Shown here piece after piece: positions 55,386-63,250 of a DNA stretch of 63,250 bases. The translations under genes were made by a program, and so were the position numbers. The stretch comes from Chloroflexota bacterium. Its GTDB lineage: Bacteria > Chloroflexota > Chloroflexia > Thermomicrobiales > UBA6265. How positions within the stretch are numbered: the first letter of the stretch is position 1; every line of letters starts with the position of its first letter. Location: positions 1-63,250 of the forward strand of contig JAFAEX010000133.1 of assembly GCA_023423795.1 (NCBI GenBank), given 5' to 3'. The notes under the pieces were generated by a model. It had not been told where the DNA came from and did no database searches. It saw only the letters and a list, made by a program, of their open reading frames with translations.

Positions 55386-56912
55386 GTGACGCTTCCCCGG
55401 CATGCGGACACGATCGTGGTGGGAGGCGGCACCTCGGGCGCCGTCGTCGCCGGGTTGCTCGCCGAGCACTCCGACGAGACGGTGCTCGTGCTGGAAGCGG
55501 GGCCGGACTACGGCTCCCTCGACGGCGGCGGCTGGCCCGGCGACCTGAAGGACGCGTCGGCGCTCGGCGTTTCCTGTGACGCCGGGTACGACTCGGAGCA
55601 GACCTATTCCGATCGCCTGGTGCGATTCGAGCGGGCGAAGGTGGTCGGCGGCTGTTCGTCCCACAACGGCTGCGCCGCGATCTGGGGCAGCCGCGTCGAT
55701 TACGACGGCTGGGCCGGGCGCGGGCTGGATGGCTGGGCCACGGACGGTCTGCGGCCCCTGTTCCACGAAGCCAACCGCCGGATGCGGGTCCGGTACTACC
55801 AGCCGGAGGAGATCACCCCGTACCAGCAGGCGTGCCTCGACGCGGCGCGGGAGGCGGGCGTGCCGATCGTCGCGGACCTGAACGACCTCGACGAGGACGA
55901 GGGGATGGCCGCCTCGCCGGTCAACATCTGGGACGGCATCCGCTGGAACACGGCGTTCGCCTACCTCGATCCGGTGCGTAGCAAGCCGAACTTGACCGTC
56001 ATCGGCAACGCGCCGGTGGCGAGGGTGGTCGTCGAAGGCGGGCGCGCGGTTGCGGTCGAAGCCGTCGTCGATGGGCGAATCGAGCGGGTCGAAGCCGGGC
56101 GGGTCGTCGTCTCGGGCGGAACGTACGAATCGCCGGCGATCCTGTTGCGCTCGGGCATTGGCGATTCCGGCGACCTGGCTGTGGCCGGAGTCCGGACGGT
56201 GCACGAATTGCCGGGGGTCGGGCGCAACCTGCACGACCACTCGTCGGTCAGCCTTTCGTTTTCCGGAACCCCTGAACTCGAGCGGCGGATGGCGGAGTTC
56301 GGAGCGCACCGCTGGCGGCCCGAGGAGCAAACGATCGCGAAACTGCGGTCGCCACTGATCCCGGCGGACGAACCGGGGTTCGACCTGCACGTCTACCCGG
56401 TCGGGGGGCCGGATCCGGACGATTCGGCGCGCTGGCGCTGGACGTTCCCGCTCGCCTGCATGACGCCCAAATCTCGCGGGACGGTGCGGCTGCGGAGCGC
56501 GGACCCGTCGGCGCGGCCGCTCATCGACCACCGCTACGCGACGGACGACGAGGGGCACGACAAGGCCGTGCTGCTCGCCGGGGCGGCAATCGCGCGGGAC
56601 ATCGCTTCGCGGGAGCCGTTGCGGACCCTGATCGGCGAGGAGATCGCGCCCGGTCCGTTGGTTGCCGGTGATGCGGACATCGAGGCGTGGATCGCCAGCA
56701 GTTGCGAGCACTACTACCATCCGGTCGGGACATGCGCGATGGGCGTTGCCGGCGATCCGCTGGCGGTTACGGATGCGCGAGGCAAGATCCACGGGCTGGA
56801 CGGACTGTACGTCGCCGACTGCTCGATCATGCCGGTGGTGCCGCGCGCGAACACCAACATCCCCGCCGTGGTCGTCGGCGAGCGGATCGGGCGCTGGTTG
56901 CTGGAGGCATAG
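55386..56912 (+). CDS. GMC-family FAD oxidoreductase
   Basis: A 508-residue flavoprotein of the glucose-methanol-choline family. The FAD loop (VVGGGTSGAVVAGLLAE), VVGGCSSHNGCAAIWG, SGGTYESPAILLRSGIG and the C-terminal active-site region HPVGTCAMG (His-containing) and NTNIPAVVVGERIG are present. It oxidises an alcohol to an aldehyde or acid. The GTG at 55386 has AGGAG upstream and lies 14 nt before the Rossmann motif region begins. Substrate not evident. Confidence 0.9.
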   Translation: MTLPRHADTIVVGGGTSGAVVAGLLAEHSDETVLVLEAGPDYGSLDGGGWPGDLKDASALGVSCDAGYDSEQTYSDRLVRFERAKVVGGCSSHNGCAAIWGSRVDYDGWAGRGLDGWATDGLRPLFHEANRRMRVRYYQPEEITPYQQACLDAAREAGVPIVADLNDLDEDEGMAASPVNIWDGIRWNTAFAYLDPVRSKPNLTVIGNAPVARVVVEGGRAVAVEAVVDGRIERVEAGRVVVSGGTYESPAILLRSGIGDSGDLAVAGVRTVHELPGVGRNLHDHSSVSLSFSGTPELERRMAEFGAHRWRPEEQTIAKLRSPLIPADEPGFDLHVYPVGGPDPDDSARWRWTFPLACMTPKSRGTVRLRSADPSARPLIDHRYATDDEGHDKAVLLAGAAIARDIASREPLRTLIGEEIAPGPLVAGDADIEAWIASSCEHYYHPVGTCAMGVAGDPLAVTDARGKIHGLDGLYVADCSIMPVVPRANTNIPAVVVGERIGRWLLEA

Positions 56913-57011
56913 GCCGAACTCGGTCTGGCGACGAGTGATACGAAATCCGGCCGAGCGGTCCGGACCTGCCGTTGCCGGTGGGTGGGCCGGCGGCCCGGCC
57001 AGCCGGGTTTG

Positions 57012-57055
57012 TTCGGTATTTATTCGGTATTGATTCGACGTTTATTCGGCGGCGA
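57012..57055 (+). repeat. 11-bp iterated array, left
   Basis: Four tandem 11-mers: TTCGGTATTTA, TTCGGTATTGA, TTCGACGTTTA and TTCGGCGGCGA. All share TTCG in the same phase, one unit per helical turn. The first two differ at one base, the others are more degenerate. Confidence 0.75.
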
Positions 57056-57230
57056 TTTCCCCATGAATACGCGGAAAACGGGTTTCTTCGGCAACCCCTC
57101 CCAGCCTCGCGGGCGCGAACGGGGCGGGCGCGTCCGGCACGGGGCTCCTGGCGTTGGGTGCGGGAGGGGGAGCGAAAAAACCCCGAATCGATCGTAAGGG
57201 CGCGTACGTACGCAGCGTTCCGTGACCGAA

Positions 57231-57263
57231 CCAACGCCGAATAAATACCGAATAAATACCGAA
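57231..57263 (-). repeat. 11-bp iterated array, right (inverted)
   Basis: Three units of the same 11-mer in opposite orientation; on the minus strand they read TTCGGTATTTA, TTCGGTATTTA, TTCGGCGTTGG. The two arrays face each other across about 175 nt. Confidence 0.75.
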
Positions 57264-57519
57264 GAAATGGGCAGCGCGGAACGCGGACGGACTTCACCGT
57301 TCGCGACGGGACGCGCGCCGGGTGGTCGCCCGCGCCCGGCGGCGGCAGCCGCCCGGATTTCGCACGCCCCGGCGGCCGCCCATCCGGCATGCCCGTTCGA
57401 GAGGATCGGCTGGGGAGGGCACGCTCGCTCCACGGCGGCGGCGACCGGATTCGTGGTTCGATCGGCCGGATCTCGTCCGATACGAAATCCGGTTGATTGC
57501 AGCGCGAATTTGTTCGTCG

Positions 57520-57599
57520 TTCGTAGGGGAGGGACCCGTGCCCTCCCGCGTCCGTACGCGGTCCCGTGCACGGGAGGGCATGGGTCCCTCCCCTACGAA
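57520..57599. repeat. Long inverted repeat, family B copy 2
   Basis: Arms at 57520-57548 and 57571-57599 pair at 28 of 29 positions around a 22-nt loop. Arms share GTAGGGGAGGGACC and CCCTCC with the copy at 34.4 kb. It lies in the convergent gap between the GMC and LLM genes. Confidence 0.9.
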
Positions 57600-57683
57600 G
57601 GCACGCCGTCGCAGGCAGGCGAAACGGCAGCGAATAGCCGGATCACGTCCGACCCGTGCAGCAGGCACGGTTCGATCGTCGCG

Positions 57684-58655
57684 TTATGGGGCCATCGCGC
57701 AAAGCGTCGTTTCCGGATCGCGACCGACGGGACTCACGATAGGCAGGCCCACCCCTGCCGCAACCCGCTGAGCGAGCATCTCCCGACAATCCGGCGCCGA
57801 TCCGCAGACGGTGAGGTCGTCCACGATCTCGTCCGGCACCGCGCGTGACGCGGCTTGCGCACCGCCGTCCTCGTAGGCGCGTGTGATCTCCTCCAGCGTT
57901 GCGGTCGGCAGCCCGGATTCGGCCGCGATGTTCGGAAAGCGGGCCAGATAGGTCGCGACCAGCGGCCGCACGGCGTCCCGCGCCGCATCGCGGTCGGCAT
58001 CGACGGAGACGACGATTGACGCGGCGATGTCGATGGCGGATGGATCGCGTCCGGCGGCGAGCGCGGACTCGCGGACGATGGCCGTCGCACGGCGCGTGTA
58101 GGCCGTTGTGACGAACGCATTGAAGACGACGCCATCCGCGATGCGGCCGGCGAGCGCGAGCGCCTTCGGTCCGGTTACGCCGAGGTAGACCGGGATGGAG
58201 CGGCGGCGCGGGACGAAGTCGAGTTCGACGTCCTCGACCGAGATCACACGGCCGGAGAACGTCACCCGCTCTCCGGCGAGCAGGCGACGGATGACGGCGA
58301 CCGATTCCTCCAGCCGCGCGAGGGGACGCTCGAATGAGTAGCCCTGCTGTGCGAGGACAGTCGGCGAACCGGGGCCGACGCCCGCGATGATGCGGCCAGC
58401 CGACAGTTCGTCCAACCCGGCGAACGTGACCGCCGTGAGGACGGCTCCCCGCGTGTACGGGTTGACGACGGCCGTGCCGATCCCGATGCGCGAGGTGGCG
58501 GCGGCGACTGCCGCCGCCGCCACGATCGCATCGCGGGTGAACCGGGTTTCGGTCAGCCAGACGGACTCGTACCCGAGGGATTCGGCCAGGGCGCCCAGCC
58601 GCGCCATCTCGGGAATGGACGGTTCGCCGGGGAACTCGAACGCGAGCCGCTTCAC
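57684..58655 (-). CDS. LLM-class flavin-dependent oxidoreductase
   Basis: A 323-residue luciferase-like flavoprotein. The N-terminal MARLGALAESLGYESVWLTE, the segment RIGIGTAVVNPYTRGA and GRIIAGVGPGSP are typical of F420-dependent reductases and flavin monooxygenases of this class. Which flavin it uses is not determined by sequence alone. It is the last gene of the amidohydrolase/transport operon, one base after the upstream stop, so it probably acts on the same compound, for example by oxidising a ring nitrogen or carbon. Confidence 0.9.
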   Translation of the reverse strand: MKRLAFEFPGEPSIPEMARLGALAESLGYESVWLTETRFTRDAIVAAAAVAAATSRIGIGTAVVNPYTRGAVLTAVTFAGLDELSAGRIIAGVGPGSPTVLAQQGYSFERPLARLEESVAVIRRLLAGERVTFSGRVISVEDVELDFVPRRRSIPVYLGVTGPKALALAGRIADGVVFNAFVTTAYTRRATAIVRESALAAGRDPSAIDIAASIVVSVDADRDAARDAVRPLVATYLARFPNIAAESGLPTATLEEITRAYEDGGAQAASRAVPDEIVDDLTVCGSAPDCREMLAQRVAAGVGLPIVSPVGRDPETTLCAMAP

Positions 58656-58656
58656 G

Positions 58657-59895
58657 TCAGTAGGCCAGCCGGTGGAGCGCCGCCGCCAGCACTTCGATCC
58701 CCTGAGCGCAATGCTCGACCGACGAGAATTCGGCCGGCGTGTGGCTGCGGCCGTCGCGGCTCTGGACGAACACCATCCCGATCCGGCTGCGGGCCGCCAT
58801 CTGCTGGGCGTCGTGGACCGCGCCGCTCGGCATCGGGATAGCCTCGACGCCCTGGGCGGCGGCGGCCTCCGTCAGGGCAGCAATGATGGTCGGGTCACAC
58901 GGCCCCGGCGGCAGGTCCCCGAACATCTCGATCTCCACGTCCAAGCCGCGCTGGGCCGCGATCTCGCGGAGCAAGGTTTCCTGGCGCTCGTACTGGGCCA
59001 GCCGCGCCGCAGTGTCGGGGTTGCGGCTGTCGATGGTGAACGTGACACGTTCCGGGACGATGTTGGGGAAGTTCGGCTCCACGAGGATGCGGCCAACCGT
59101 CGTCACCGCGGGCCGCCCGAGATCCTTGGCGACCCCGATGACCGCCGAGATCATCTCGGCGGCGGCGTCCATCGGGTCCTTGCGGAGGTCGATCGGCCGC
59201 GCGCCGGCGTGGTCGGCCCGACCGAGGACGGTCACCTTGTACTCGCGGATGCCGGTGATGCCGGTGACGATCCCGACCGGCATGCCCGCTTCTTCGAGCG
59301 CCGGGCCCTGCTCGATGTGCAGTTCGATGAAGGCGTCGATGTCGTCGCGTTCGGCCTCCGGGACGCGCGCCGGGTCCAGCCCGACCGCGCGCATCGCGTC
59401 GCCGATGGACACGCCGTCGTACCCCATGACTTCGTCGGGAACGTCCGGCGCGATCGCGCCGATGATGCCGCGGCTGCCCCAGAATCCGGCGGAGGGAAAG
59501 CGGCTGCCTTCCTCCTCGCAGAGCGAAACGACCTCGATCGGCCGTTTCGGCGAACCGAATTGCTCCAGCAGCGCCCGGACCGCGATCGCGCCGGCGATGA
59601 CGCCGAGTGCGCCGTCGTAGCGGCCGCCGGGGGTCTGGGAATCGATGTGGGAACCGGTGACGATGCTGGCCCCGCCGCCGGTTCCGTCAATCTTCCCCCA
59701 GAGGTTGCCGACTGCGTCCATGCGCACGGTCAGGCCGGCATCCCGCAGCCAAGCGCCCACGAGTTCCTGGGCGGCTACCCATTCGGGAGAAAAGGTCGTG
59801 CGGGAAACGCCGGTTTCCTCGCAGGCGCCGATCGCGCCGAGGTCGAGGATCGCGCGCTCGACGGCGTCGCGTTCGATGCGAACCCTGGAATCCAT
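58657..59895 (-). CDS. Zn-dependent amidohydrolase (allantoate amidohydrolase/N-carbamoylase, M20 family)
   Basis: A 412-residue M20-family protein. GSHIDSQTPGGRYDGALG holds the first metal ligands (His and Asp), SLCEEEGSRFP the Glu pair, and ELHIEQGPALEE and SGAVHDAQ the later histidines. This pattern matches AllC and L-N-carbamoylases, which cut the carbamoyl group from ureido acids. The ATG at 59895 begins the conserved region. It lies 11 nt after the dihydropyrimidinase-like gene, which would supply its substrate by ring opening. Confidence 0.92.
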   Translation of the reverse strand: MDSRVRIERDAVERAILDLGAIGACEETGVSRTTFSPEWVAAQELVGAWLRDAGLTVRMDAVGNLWGKIDGTGGGASIVTGSHIDSQTPGGRYDGALGVIAGAIAVRALLEQFGSPKRPIEVVSLCEEEGSRFPSAGFWGSRGIIGAIAPDVPDEVMGYDGVSIGDAMRAVGLDPARVPEAERDDIDAFIELHIEQGPALEEAGMPVGIVTGITGIREYKVTVLGRADHAGARPIDLRKDPMDAAAEMISAVIGVAKDLGRPAVTTVGRILVEPNFPNIVPERVTFTIDSRNPDTAARLAQYERQETLLREIAAQRGLDVEIEMFGDLPPGPCDPTIIAALTEAAAAQGVEAIPMPSGAVHDAQQMAARSRIGMVFVQSRDGRSHTPAEFSSVEHCAQGIEVLAAALHRLAY

Positions 59896-59906
59896 CGGCA
59901 ACTCCT

Positions 59907-61277
59907 TCAGGCTGACGGGCGGGCGGCGAGGAACCGGCCGAAGCCGGGTTCGACCGGCACCGCGCCGTTCTCGAACACCGTGGCCCCGCGGAGGATGGTG
60001 CGCATGATCTGGCCCTGGAGGTCCACGCCCTCGAACGGCGACCACTTCTGGGTATGGAGCAGGTCGGCCGCGTTTACCCGCCACGACCCGTTGGGGTCGA
60101 ACAGGACGAGGTCGGCGTCCGCGCCGAGGCGGATCGCGCCCTTCCGGTCGTCGAGCCGCCAGAGGCGGGCCGGCGCGGTCGCCGTCAGTTCGGCGATGCG
60201 CTCCCACGAGAAACCGCGCTTGCGCGCCTCCGAGGCGAAAACCGGGAGCAGGGTCTGGATGCCGGGCAGTCCGTTCGGCGCGTCCCAGATCCGGTCACGC
60301 CCGGCGTCCTTCGACGCCTTGGTGAACCCGCAGTGGTCCGAGGTGATACAGTCGATGGTCCCGTCGGAGAGGAATCCCCAGAGCGCGTCCACGTCCTCGC
60401 GGTCGCGGATGGCGGGAGCGCACTTCGCGTAGGGGCCGAGGCGGGCGAGGTCGTCGCGGTCGAGCGCGAGGTACTGCGGGCACGTTTCCGCCGTCACCTT
60501 GACGCCCCGGGCCTTTGCCTGCTTGACGAGGTCCGCCGCGCCGCCCGCGCTCAGGTGGACGATGTGGACCCAGCCGCCGGTTTGCTCGGCAAAGAAGATG
60601 GCCCGGTTGACGGCCTCGATCTCGACGATGGGCGGACGCGAATCGGCGTGCGCAAGGGCGTCGCCGCGGCCCGCCTCGCGCGCCAGCCCCGCCTGCAGGA
60701 GGGCGTCGTTCTCGGCGTGCAGCCCGAACATGTACGGGGTGTCGCGCAGTTGCTCCAGCGTGAGCAGAATCTGGTTGTCGCGGACGCCGGGAAAGGTCGG
60801 GTCGGATTCGCACATGAAGGCCTTGAACCCGACCGCGCCGGCCGCGATCTGGTCGTCGATCGCGGCGGGGTCCTGCCCATCGCAGACGCCGCCCCACAGT
60901 GCGAAATCGACGATCGCGTCCTTGCCTGCGAGTTCGACCCGGCGGCGGAACGTCTTGCCGTCGAGGGTCGGCGGGGTCGCCTGCGGCATCTCGACGACGG
61001 TGGTGACGCCGCCGGCCGCCGCGCCGCGTCCGCCGTTGGCGAACCCCTCGATTTCGTCCGGCGTCGGCGGGCCGAACTCGGGATCGTCCTGGATGAAGTG
61101 GGTGTGGGCGTCGATCGCGCCGGGCAGCACGACCAGGCCGGTGGCGTCGATCGTGGCGTCGCCGATTCCGGTGCCGCGTTCGACTAGCCCGGCGATGCGG
61201 CCGTCCTCGACCAGGATGTCGGCCGCGACCATACCACCCGGGGCGACCACATCGCCGCCCGCGATCACCGTTCGCAT
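59907..61277 (-). CDS. Cyclic amidohydrolase (allantoinase/hydantoinase-like)
   Basis: A 456-residue amidohydrolase with the DAHTHF metal motif near 57-62, the carboxylated lysine in VGFKAFMCES (about 150), FGLHAEND and HIVHLSAG histidines, and the catalytic Asp in TSDHCGF. This set fits allantoinase or hydantoinase rather than dihydroorotase. It hydrolyses a five- or six-membered cyclic ureide. Its partner M20 enzyme and transporter genes on the same strand point to uptake and breakdown of a ureide such as allantoin or a hydantoin. Confidence 0.9.
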   Translation of the reverse strand: MRTVIAGGDVVAPGGMVAADILVEDGRIAGLVERGTGIGDATIDATGLVVLPGAIDAHTHFIQDDPEFGPPTPDEIEGFANGGRGAAAGGVTTVVEMPQATPPTLDGKTFRRRVELAGKDAIVDFALWGGVCDGQDPAAIDDQIAAGAVGFKAFMCESDPTFPGVRDNQILLTLEQLRDTPYMFGLHAENDALLQAGLAREAGRGDALAHADSRPPIVEIEAVNRAIFFAEQTGGWVHIVHLSAGGAADLVKQAKARGVKVTAETCPQYLALDRDDLARLGPYAKCAPAIRDREDVDALWGFLSDGTIDCITSDHCGFTKASKDAGRDRIWDAPNGLPGIQTLLPVFASEARKRGFSWERIAELTATAPARLWRLDDRKGAIRLGADADLVLFDPNGSWRVNAADLLHTQKWSPFEGVDLQGQIMRTILRGATVFENGAVPVEPGFGRFLAARPSA

Positions 61278-61287
61278 GAAATGCCTC

Positions 61288-62175
61288 CTAGCGTCGCCCC
61301 GAACCGGGGTTCATCGCTTCCTGCAGCCCGTCGCCGAGGATGTTGAAACTCATGACCGCGATCAGGATCGCCAGTCCGGGGAACGTGGCGAACCACCATT
61401 GATCGAGGATGTAGTCCTTCCCGGTCGCGACCATCGCGCCCCATTCCGGGGTGGGCGGCTGCGCGCCGAGCCCGATGAAGGAGAGACCCGCCGTCGTCAG
61501 GATCGCGTAGCCGACGTCGAGGCTCATCTGGACGACGATCGGGGTCGAGCAGTTCGGCAGGATGTGACGCAGCAGGATTTGCGCGTCGCTCGCCCCGGTC
61601 GCCCTCGCCGCCTCGACGAACGCTTCACCGCGCAGGCGCAGCGTTTCGCCGCGCACTAGCCGGGCGTACCACGGCCACCAGACGATGGCGATGGCGACCA
61701 TCGCGTTGAACAGGCTGGGTCCGAGCGCGGCCGCCACGCCCATCGCCAGCACCAGGGCCGGGAAGGCGAGGAACATGTCCGTGATCCGCATCAGGGCTTC
61801 ATCGACCAGTCCGCCGCGGTACCCGGCCACCAGCCCAACCAGCGATCCGACCGTCACCGAAATGGCGAGCACGACCGCCGCCGCGATCAGCGACAGGCCG
61901 GAGCCGTACACGACCCGGCTGAAGATGTCGCGTCCCTGGTCGTCGGTGCCGAACGGATACTCGGCGGACGGCGGCAGCAGCCGGTTGGCGGCGTCGATCG
62001 CGGTCGGATCGTGCCGGGCGATCATCGGCGCGAACAGCGCGATGGCAATGAGCGCCAGCGCGAGGACGCCGCCCAGCAGCGCCAGCCGGTTGCGGGCAAA
62101 CCGGGAACGAAACGTTCGGCTGGACCGAACGGGGACGGCGGCCGCCGTTTGCTCGAGGGTGACGGCGGCGCTCAT
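61288..62175 (-). CDS. ABC transporter permease, DppC/OppC type
   Basis: A 295-residue permease with about six helices and the EAA-loop segment EAARATGASDAQILLRHILPN that docks the ATPase. The N-terminal cytoplasmic part (FRSRFARNRLALLGG) is typical of DppC/OppC. Family members import peptides, nickel or other small solutes; the neighbouring ureide enzymes suggest a nitrogen compound. Its start overlaps the DppB stop by 4 nt. Confidence 0.94.
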   Translation of the reverse strand: MSAAVTLEQTAAAVPVRSSRTFRSRFARNRLALLGGVLALALIAIALFAPMIARHDPTAIDAANRLLPPSAEYPFGTDDQGRDIFSRVVYGSGLSLIAAAVVLAISVTVGSLVGLVAGYRGGLVDEALMRITDMFLAFPALVLAMGVAAALGPSLFNAMVAIAIVWWPWYARLVRGETLRLRGEAFVEAARATGASDAQILLRHILPNCSTPIVVQMSLDVGYAILTTAGLSFIGLGAQPPTPEWGAMVATGKDYILDQWWFATFPGLAILIAVMSFNILGDGLQEAMNPGSGRR

Positions 62176-63188
62176 CCGCGGCCCCGGTAACTGATCCGCG
62201 GGTCGAGCACGGCGTAGAGGATGTCCACGACGAGGTTCACGGTGACGAAGATGACCGACACGATCAACGTGACGCCCATGATCGCGGCGTAGTCAAGGTT
62301 GCGGATGGCGTTGACCGCGTAGAGCCCGATCCCCGGCCAGTTGAAGACCGATTCGATCAGGAAGTTGCCCGACAGCAGGTAGCCGACCTGCAAGCCGATG
62401 ACGGTCAGGGTGGGGATGAGCGCGCTGCGGAAGACGTGACCGCGCATCACGCGCCCGTTGGCCAGCCCCTTGGCCCGCGCGGTCCGTACGAAGTCGGCGC
62501 CCATCGTTTCCAGCAGGGACGCGCGGGTCATTCGGGTGATGATGGCGAGGCTGCCGACGGCCAAGGTGGCGGCTGGCAACAGCAGGTGGGTGAGCGCCGC
62601 GCCGAAGAGCGCGAAATCACCAGCCAGCAGGGCGTCGATCGGGTAGGAGCCGGTGACCCGTGGTGGGGCGAAGTCGAAGATGTCCAGCCGGCCGCCGACC
62701 GGCAGCCAACCGAGGCGTTTGTAGAAGACCACCTGCAGAATCAGGCCGAGCCAGAAGACCGGCATCGAGACGCCGACGATCGAGAAGATGCGCGACAGGT
62801 GGTCCGGCAGCCGGCCGGCGTGGGTGGCGGAGAGGATGCCGAGGGGGATGCCGATCGCGAGGGTGATCAGCAGCGCGGCGCCGGTCAGTTCGAGCGTCGC
62901 GGGCAGGAACTCCCTGAGGTCTTCGAGGACGGGCCGCCGGGTGGTCACGGACATGCCCAGGTCGCCGCGCAGCAAATCGCCCATGTAGAGGGCGTACTGC
63001 TCGACCGGCGAGCCGTCCAGCCGGTACTGGCGGGCCAGTTCGTCCACCGCTTCCTGGTTCGCGTGGGGACCGGCGAGGAGCCGGGCCGGGTTGCCGGGAA
63101 CGAGACGGGTGAGCGCGAAGGTGATGACGCTCATGCCGAGCACGACGAGCGCCATCAGGACGAGCCGCCGACCGATGTAGGAAATCAC
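62172..63188 (-). CDS. ABC transporter permease, DppB/OppB type
   Basis: A 338-residue permease with an N-terminal helix (RRLVLMALVVLGMSVITFAL), the family's LVPGNPARLLAGPHA segment, and the EAA-like VRTARAKGLANGRVMRGHVF. It forms a heterodimer with the next gene. The GTG start has GGGAG about 6 nt upstream. The substrate-binding protein and ATPase are not in the window and probably lie to the right, upstream in the operon. Confidence 0.94.
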   Translation of the reverse strand: MISYIGRRLVLMALVVLGMSVITFALTRLVPGNPARLLAGPHANQEAVDELARQYRLDGSPVEQYALYMGDLLRGDLGMSVTTRRPVLEDLREFLPATLELTGAALLITLAIGIPLGILSATHAGRLPDHLSRIFSIVGVSMPVFWLGLILQVVFYKRLGWLPVGGRLDIFDFAPPRVTGSYPIDALLAGDFALFGAALTHLLLPAATLAVGSLAIITRMTRASLLETMGADFVRTARAKGLANGRVMRGHVFRSALIPTLTVIGLQVGYLLSGNFLIESVFNWPGIGLYAVNAIRNLDYAAIMGVTLIVSVIFVTVNLVVDILYAVLDPRISYRGRG

Positions 63189-63250
63189 GGGATCTCCCGG
63201 AGTGGGGTGGGGCGGCCCATGCCGGGCCCCCCCCCCCCAGGTTTACCCCC
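63189..63250. other. Right edge with long cytosine run
   Basis: The last 62 nt are upstream of the dppB-like gene. A run of about 13 cytosines near 63224-63237 followed by AGGTTTACCCCC may be a sequencing or contig-end artefact. No gene is visible. Confidence 0.4.

Larger units (their letters stand above)
56913..57683. other. 771-nt intergenic region rich in repeats
   Basis: Between the convergent GMC and LLM genes. No reading frame carries a domain. The 14-mer GATACGAAATCCGG occurs as a direct repeat at 56937-56950 and 57479-57492. Between the two copies lie the inverted 11-bp arrays, and just after the second lies family B copy 2. Composition is patchy, with AT-rich stretches at the arrays. 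Confidence 0.6.

Noticed and set aside
56972..57848. Short open frames in the 57 kb gap with repeated YLFGI-like peptides
   Set aside because: The peptide repeats come from the 11-bp arrays and the inverted repeat, not from a conserved protein.
59907..61277. Dihydroorotase
   Set aside because: The lysine context (GFKAFM) and the neighbouring AllC-like gene fit an allantoinase or hydantoinase; no pyrimidine biosynthesis gene is near.

Overview
The window is a very GC-rich stretch of bacterial chromosome with short intergenic gaps, many ATGA/GTGA/TTGA start-stop overlaps, and no phage, plasmid, transposase or RNA gene that I can recognise. Gene content suggests Chloroflexota, most likely a Thermomicrobia-like lineage. 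Pointers are a fused hemC-hemD beside hemB, a HemQ-type coproheme decarboxylase and hemE; a System II cytochrome c assembly set (ccdA-resB-resC-resA); YvcK next to gap-pgk-secG-tatA-lepB; and exported proteins with an FDxLAR...RR leader followed by a KKRKR stretch. The taxonomy is inference.

Layout. 0.1-6.9 kb holds an exported DUF192 protein, a MauE-like membrane protein fused to six thioredoxin folds, a protein with two glycosyltransferase domains, and a 64-residue acidic protein, all on the plus strand. 7-11 kb is regulatory: a zinc-finger (anti-sigma-like) protein, an ECF sigma factor and an XRE/excisionase-HTH/GAF regulator, beside a 1.25 kb gene-poor gap. 11.4-16.5 kb has a Tat-type amidase, a charged exported protein, a CrtI-like FAD oxidoreductase and a small protein ending in LPSTG plus a hydrophobic tail. 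16.6-21.6 kb is the haem operon behind a good sigma-70-type promoter. 21.8-34.3 kb holds purU, an SDR, a zinc-ribbon/J-domain protein, a secreted hypothetical, DUF402, rsmG, dxs, a Cys-rich exported protein, a NIF3 protein, an ornithine-cyclodeaminase-like enzyme and an EamA transporter.

34.6-43.6 kb is almost entirely minus strand: an isolated nuoE-nuoF pair, a zinc-ribbon protein, a DUF151 nuclease, lepB, tatA, secG, pgk, gap and yvcK. 43.8-49.7 kb carries a second Cys-rich Tat protein with four tandem repeats, the cytochrome c assembly genes and recO. 49.7-56.9 kb has trmD, a HAD hydrolase and a GNAT protein (overlapping), then acnA and a GMC oxidoreductase. 57.7-63.2 kb is a minus-strand catabolic operon: two peptide/nickel-type ABC permeases, an allantoinase/hydantoinase-like amidohydrolase, an allantoate-amidohydrolase-like peptidase and an LLM flavoenzyme. 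The rest of the transporter probably lies beyond the right edge.

Cross-cutting patterns: two families of long inverted repeats (four copies and two copies) lie between genes, mostly where transcripts converge; a pair of inverted 11-bp iterated arrays sits in the 57 kb gap inside a 14-bp direct repeat; and Asp/Glu runs encoded by near-triplet repeats recur in unrelated proteins. The most unusual locus is the MauE/hexa-thioredoxin, double-glycosyltransferase and acidic-peptide cluster at 1.07-6.85 kb.
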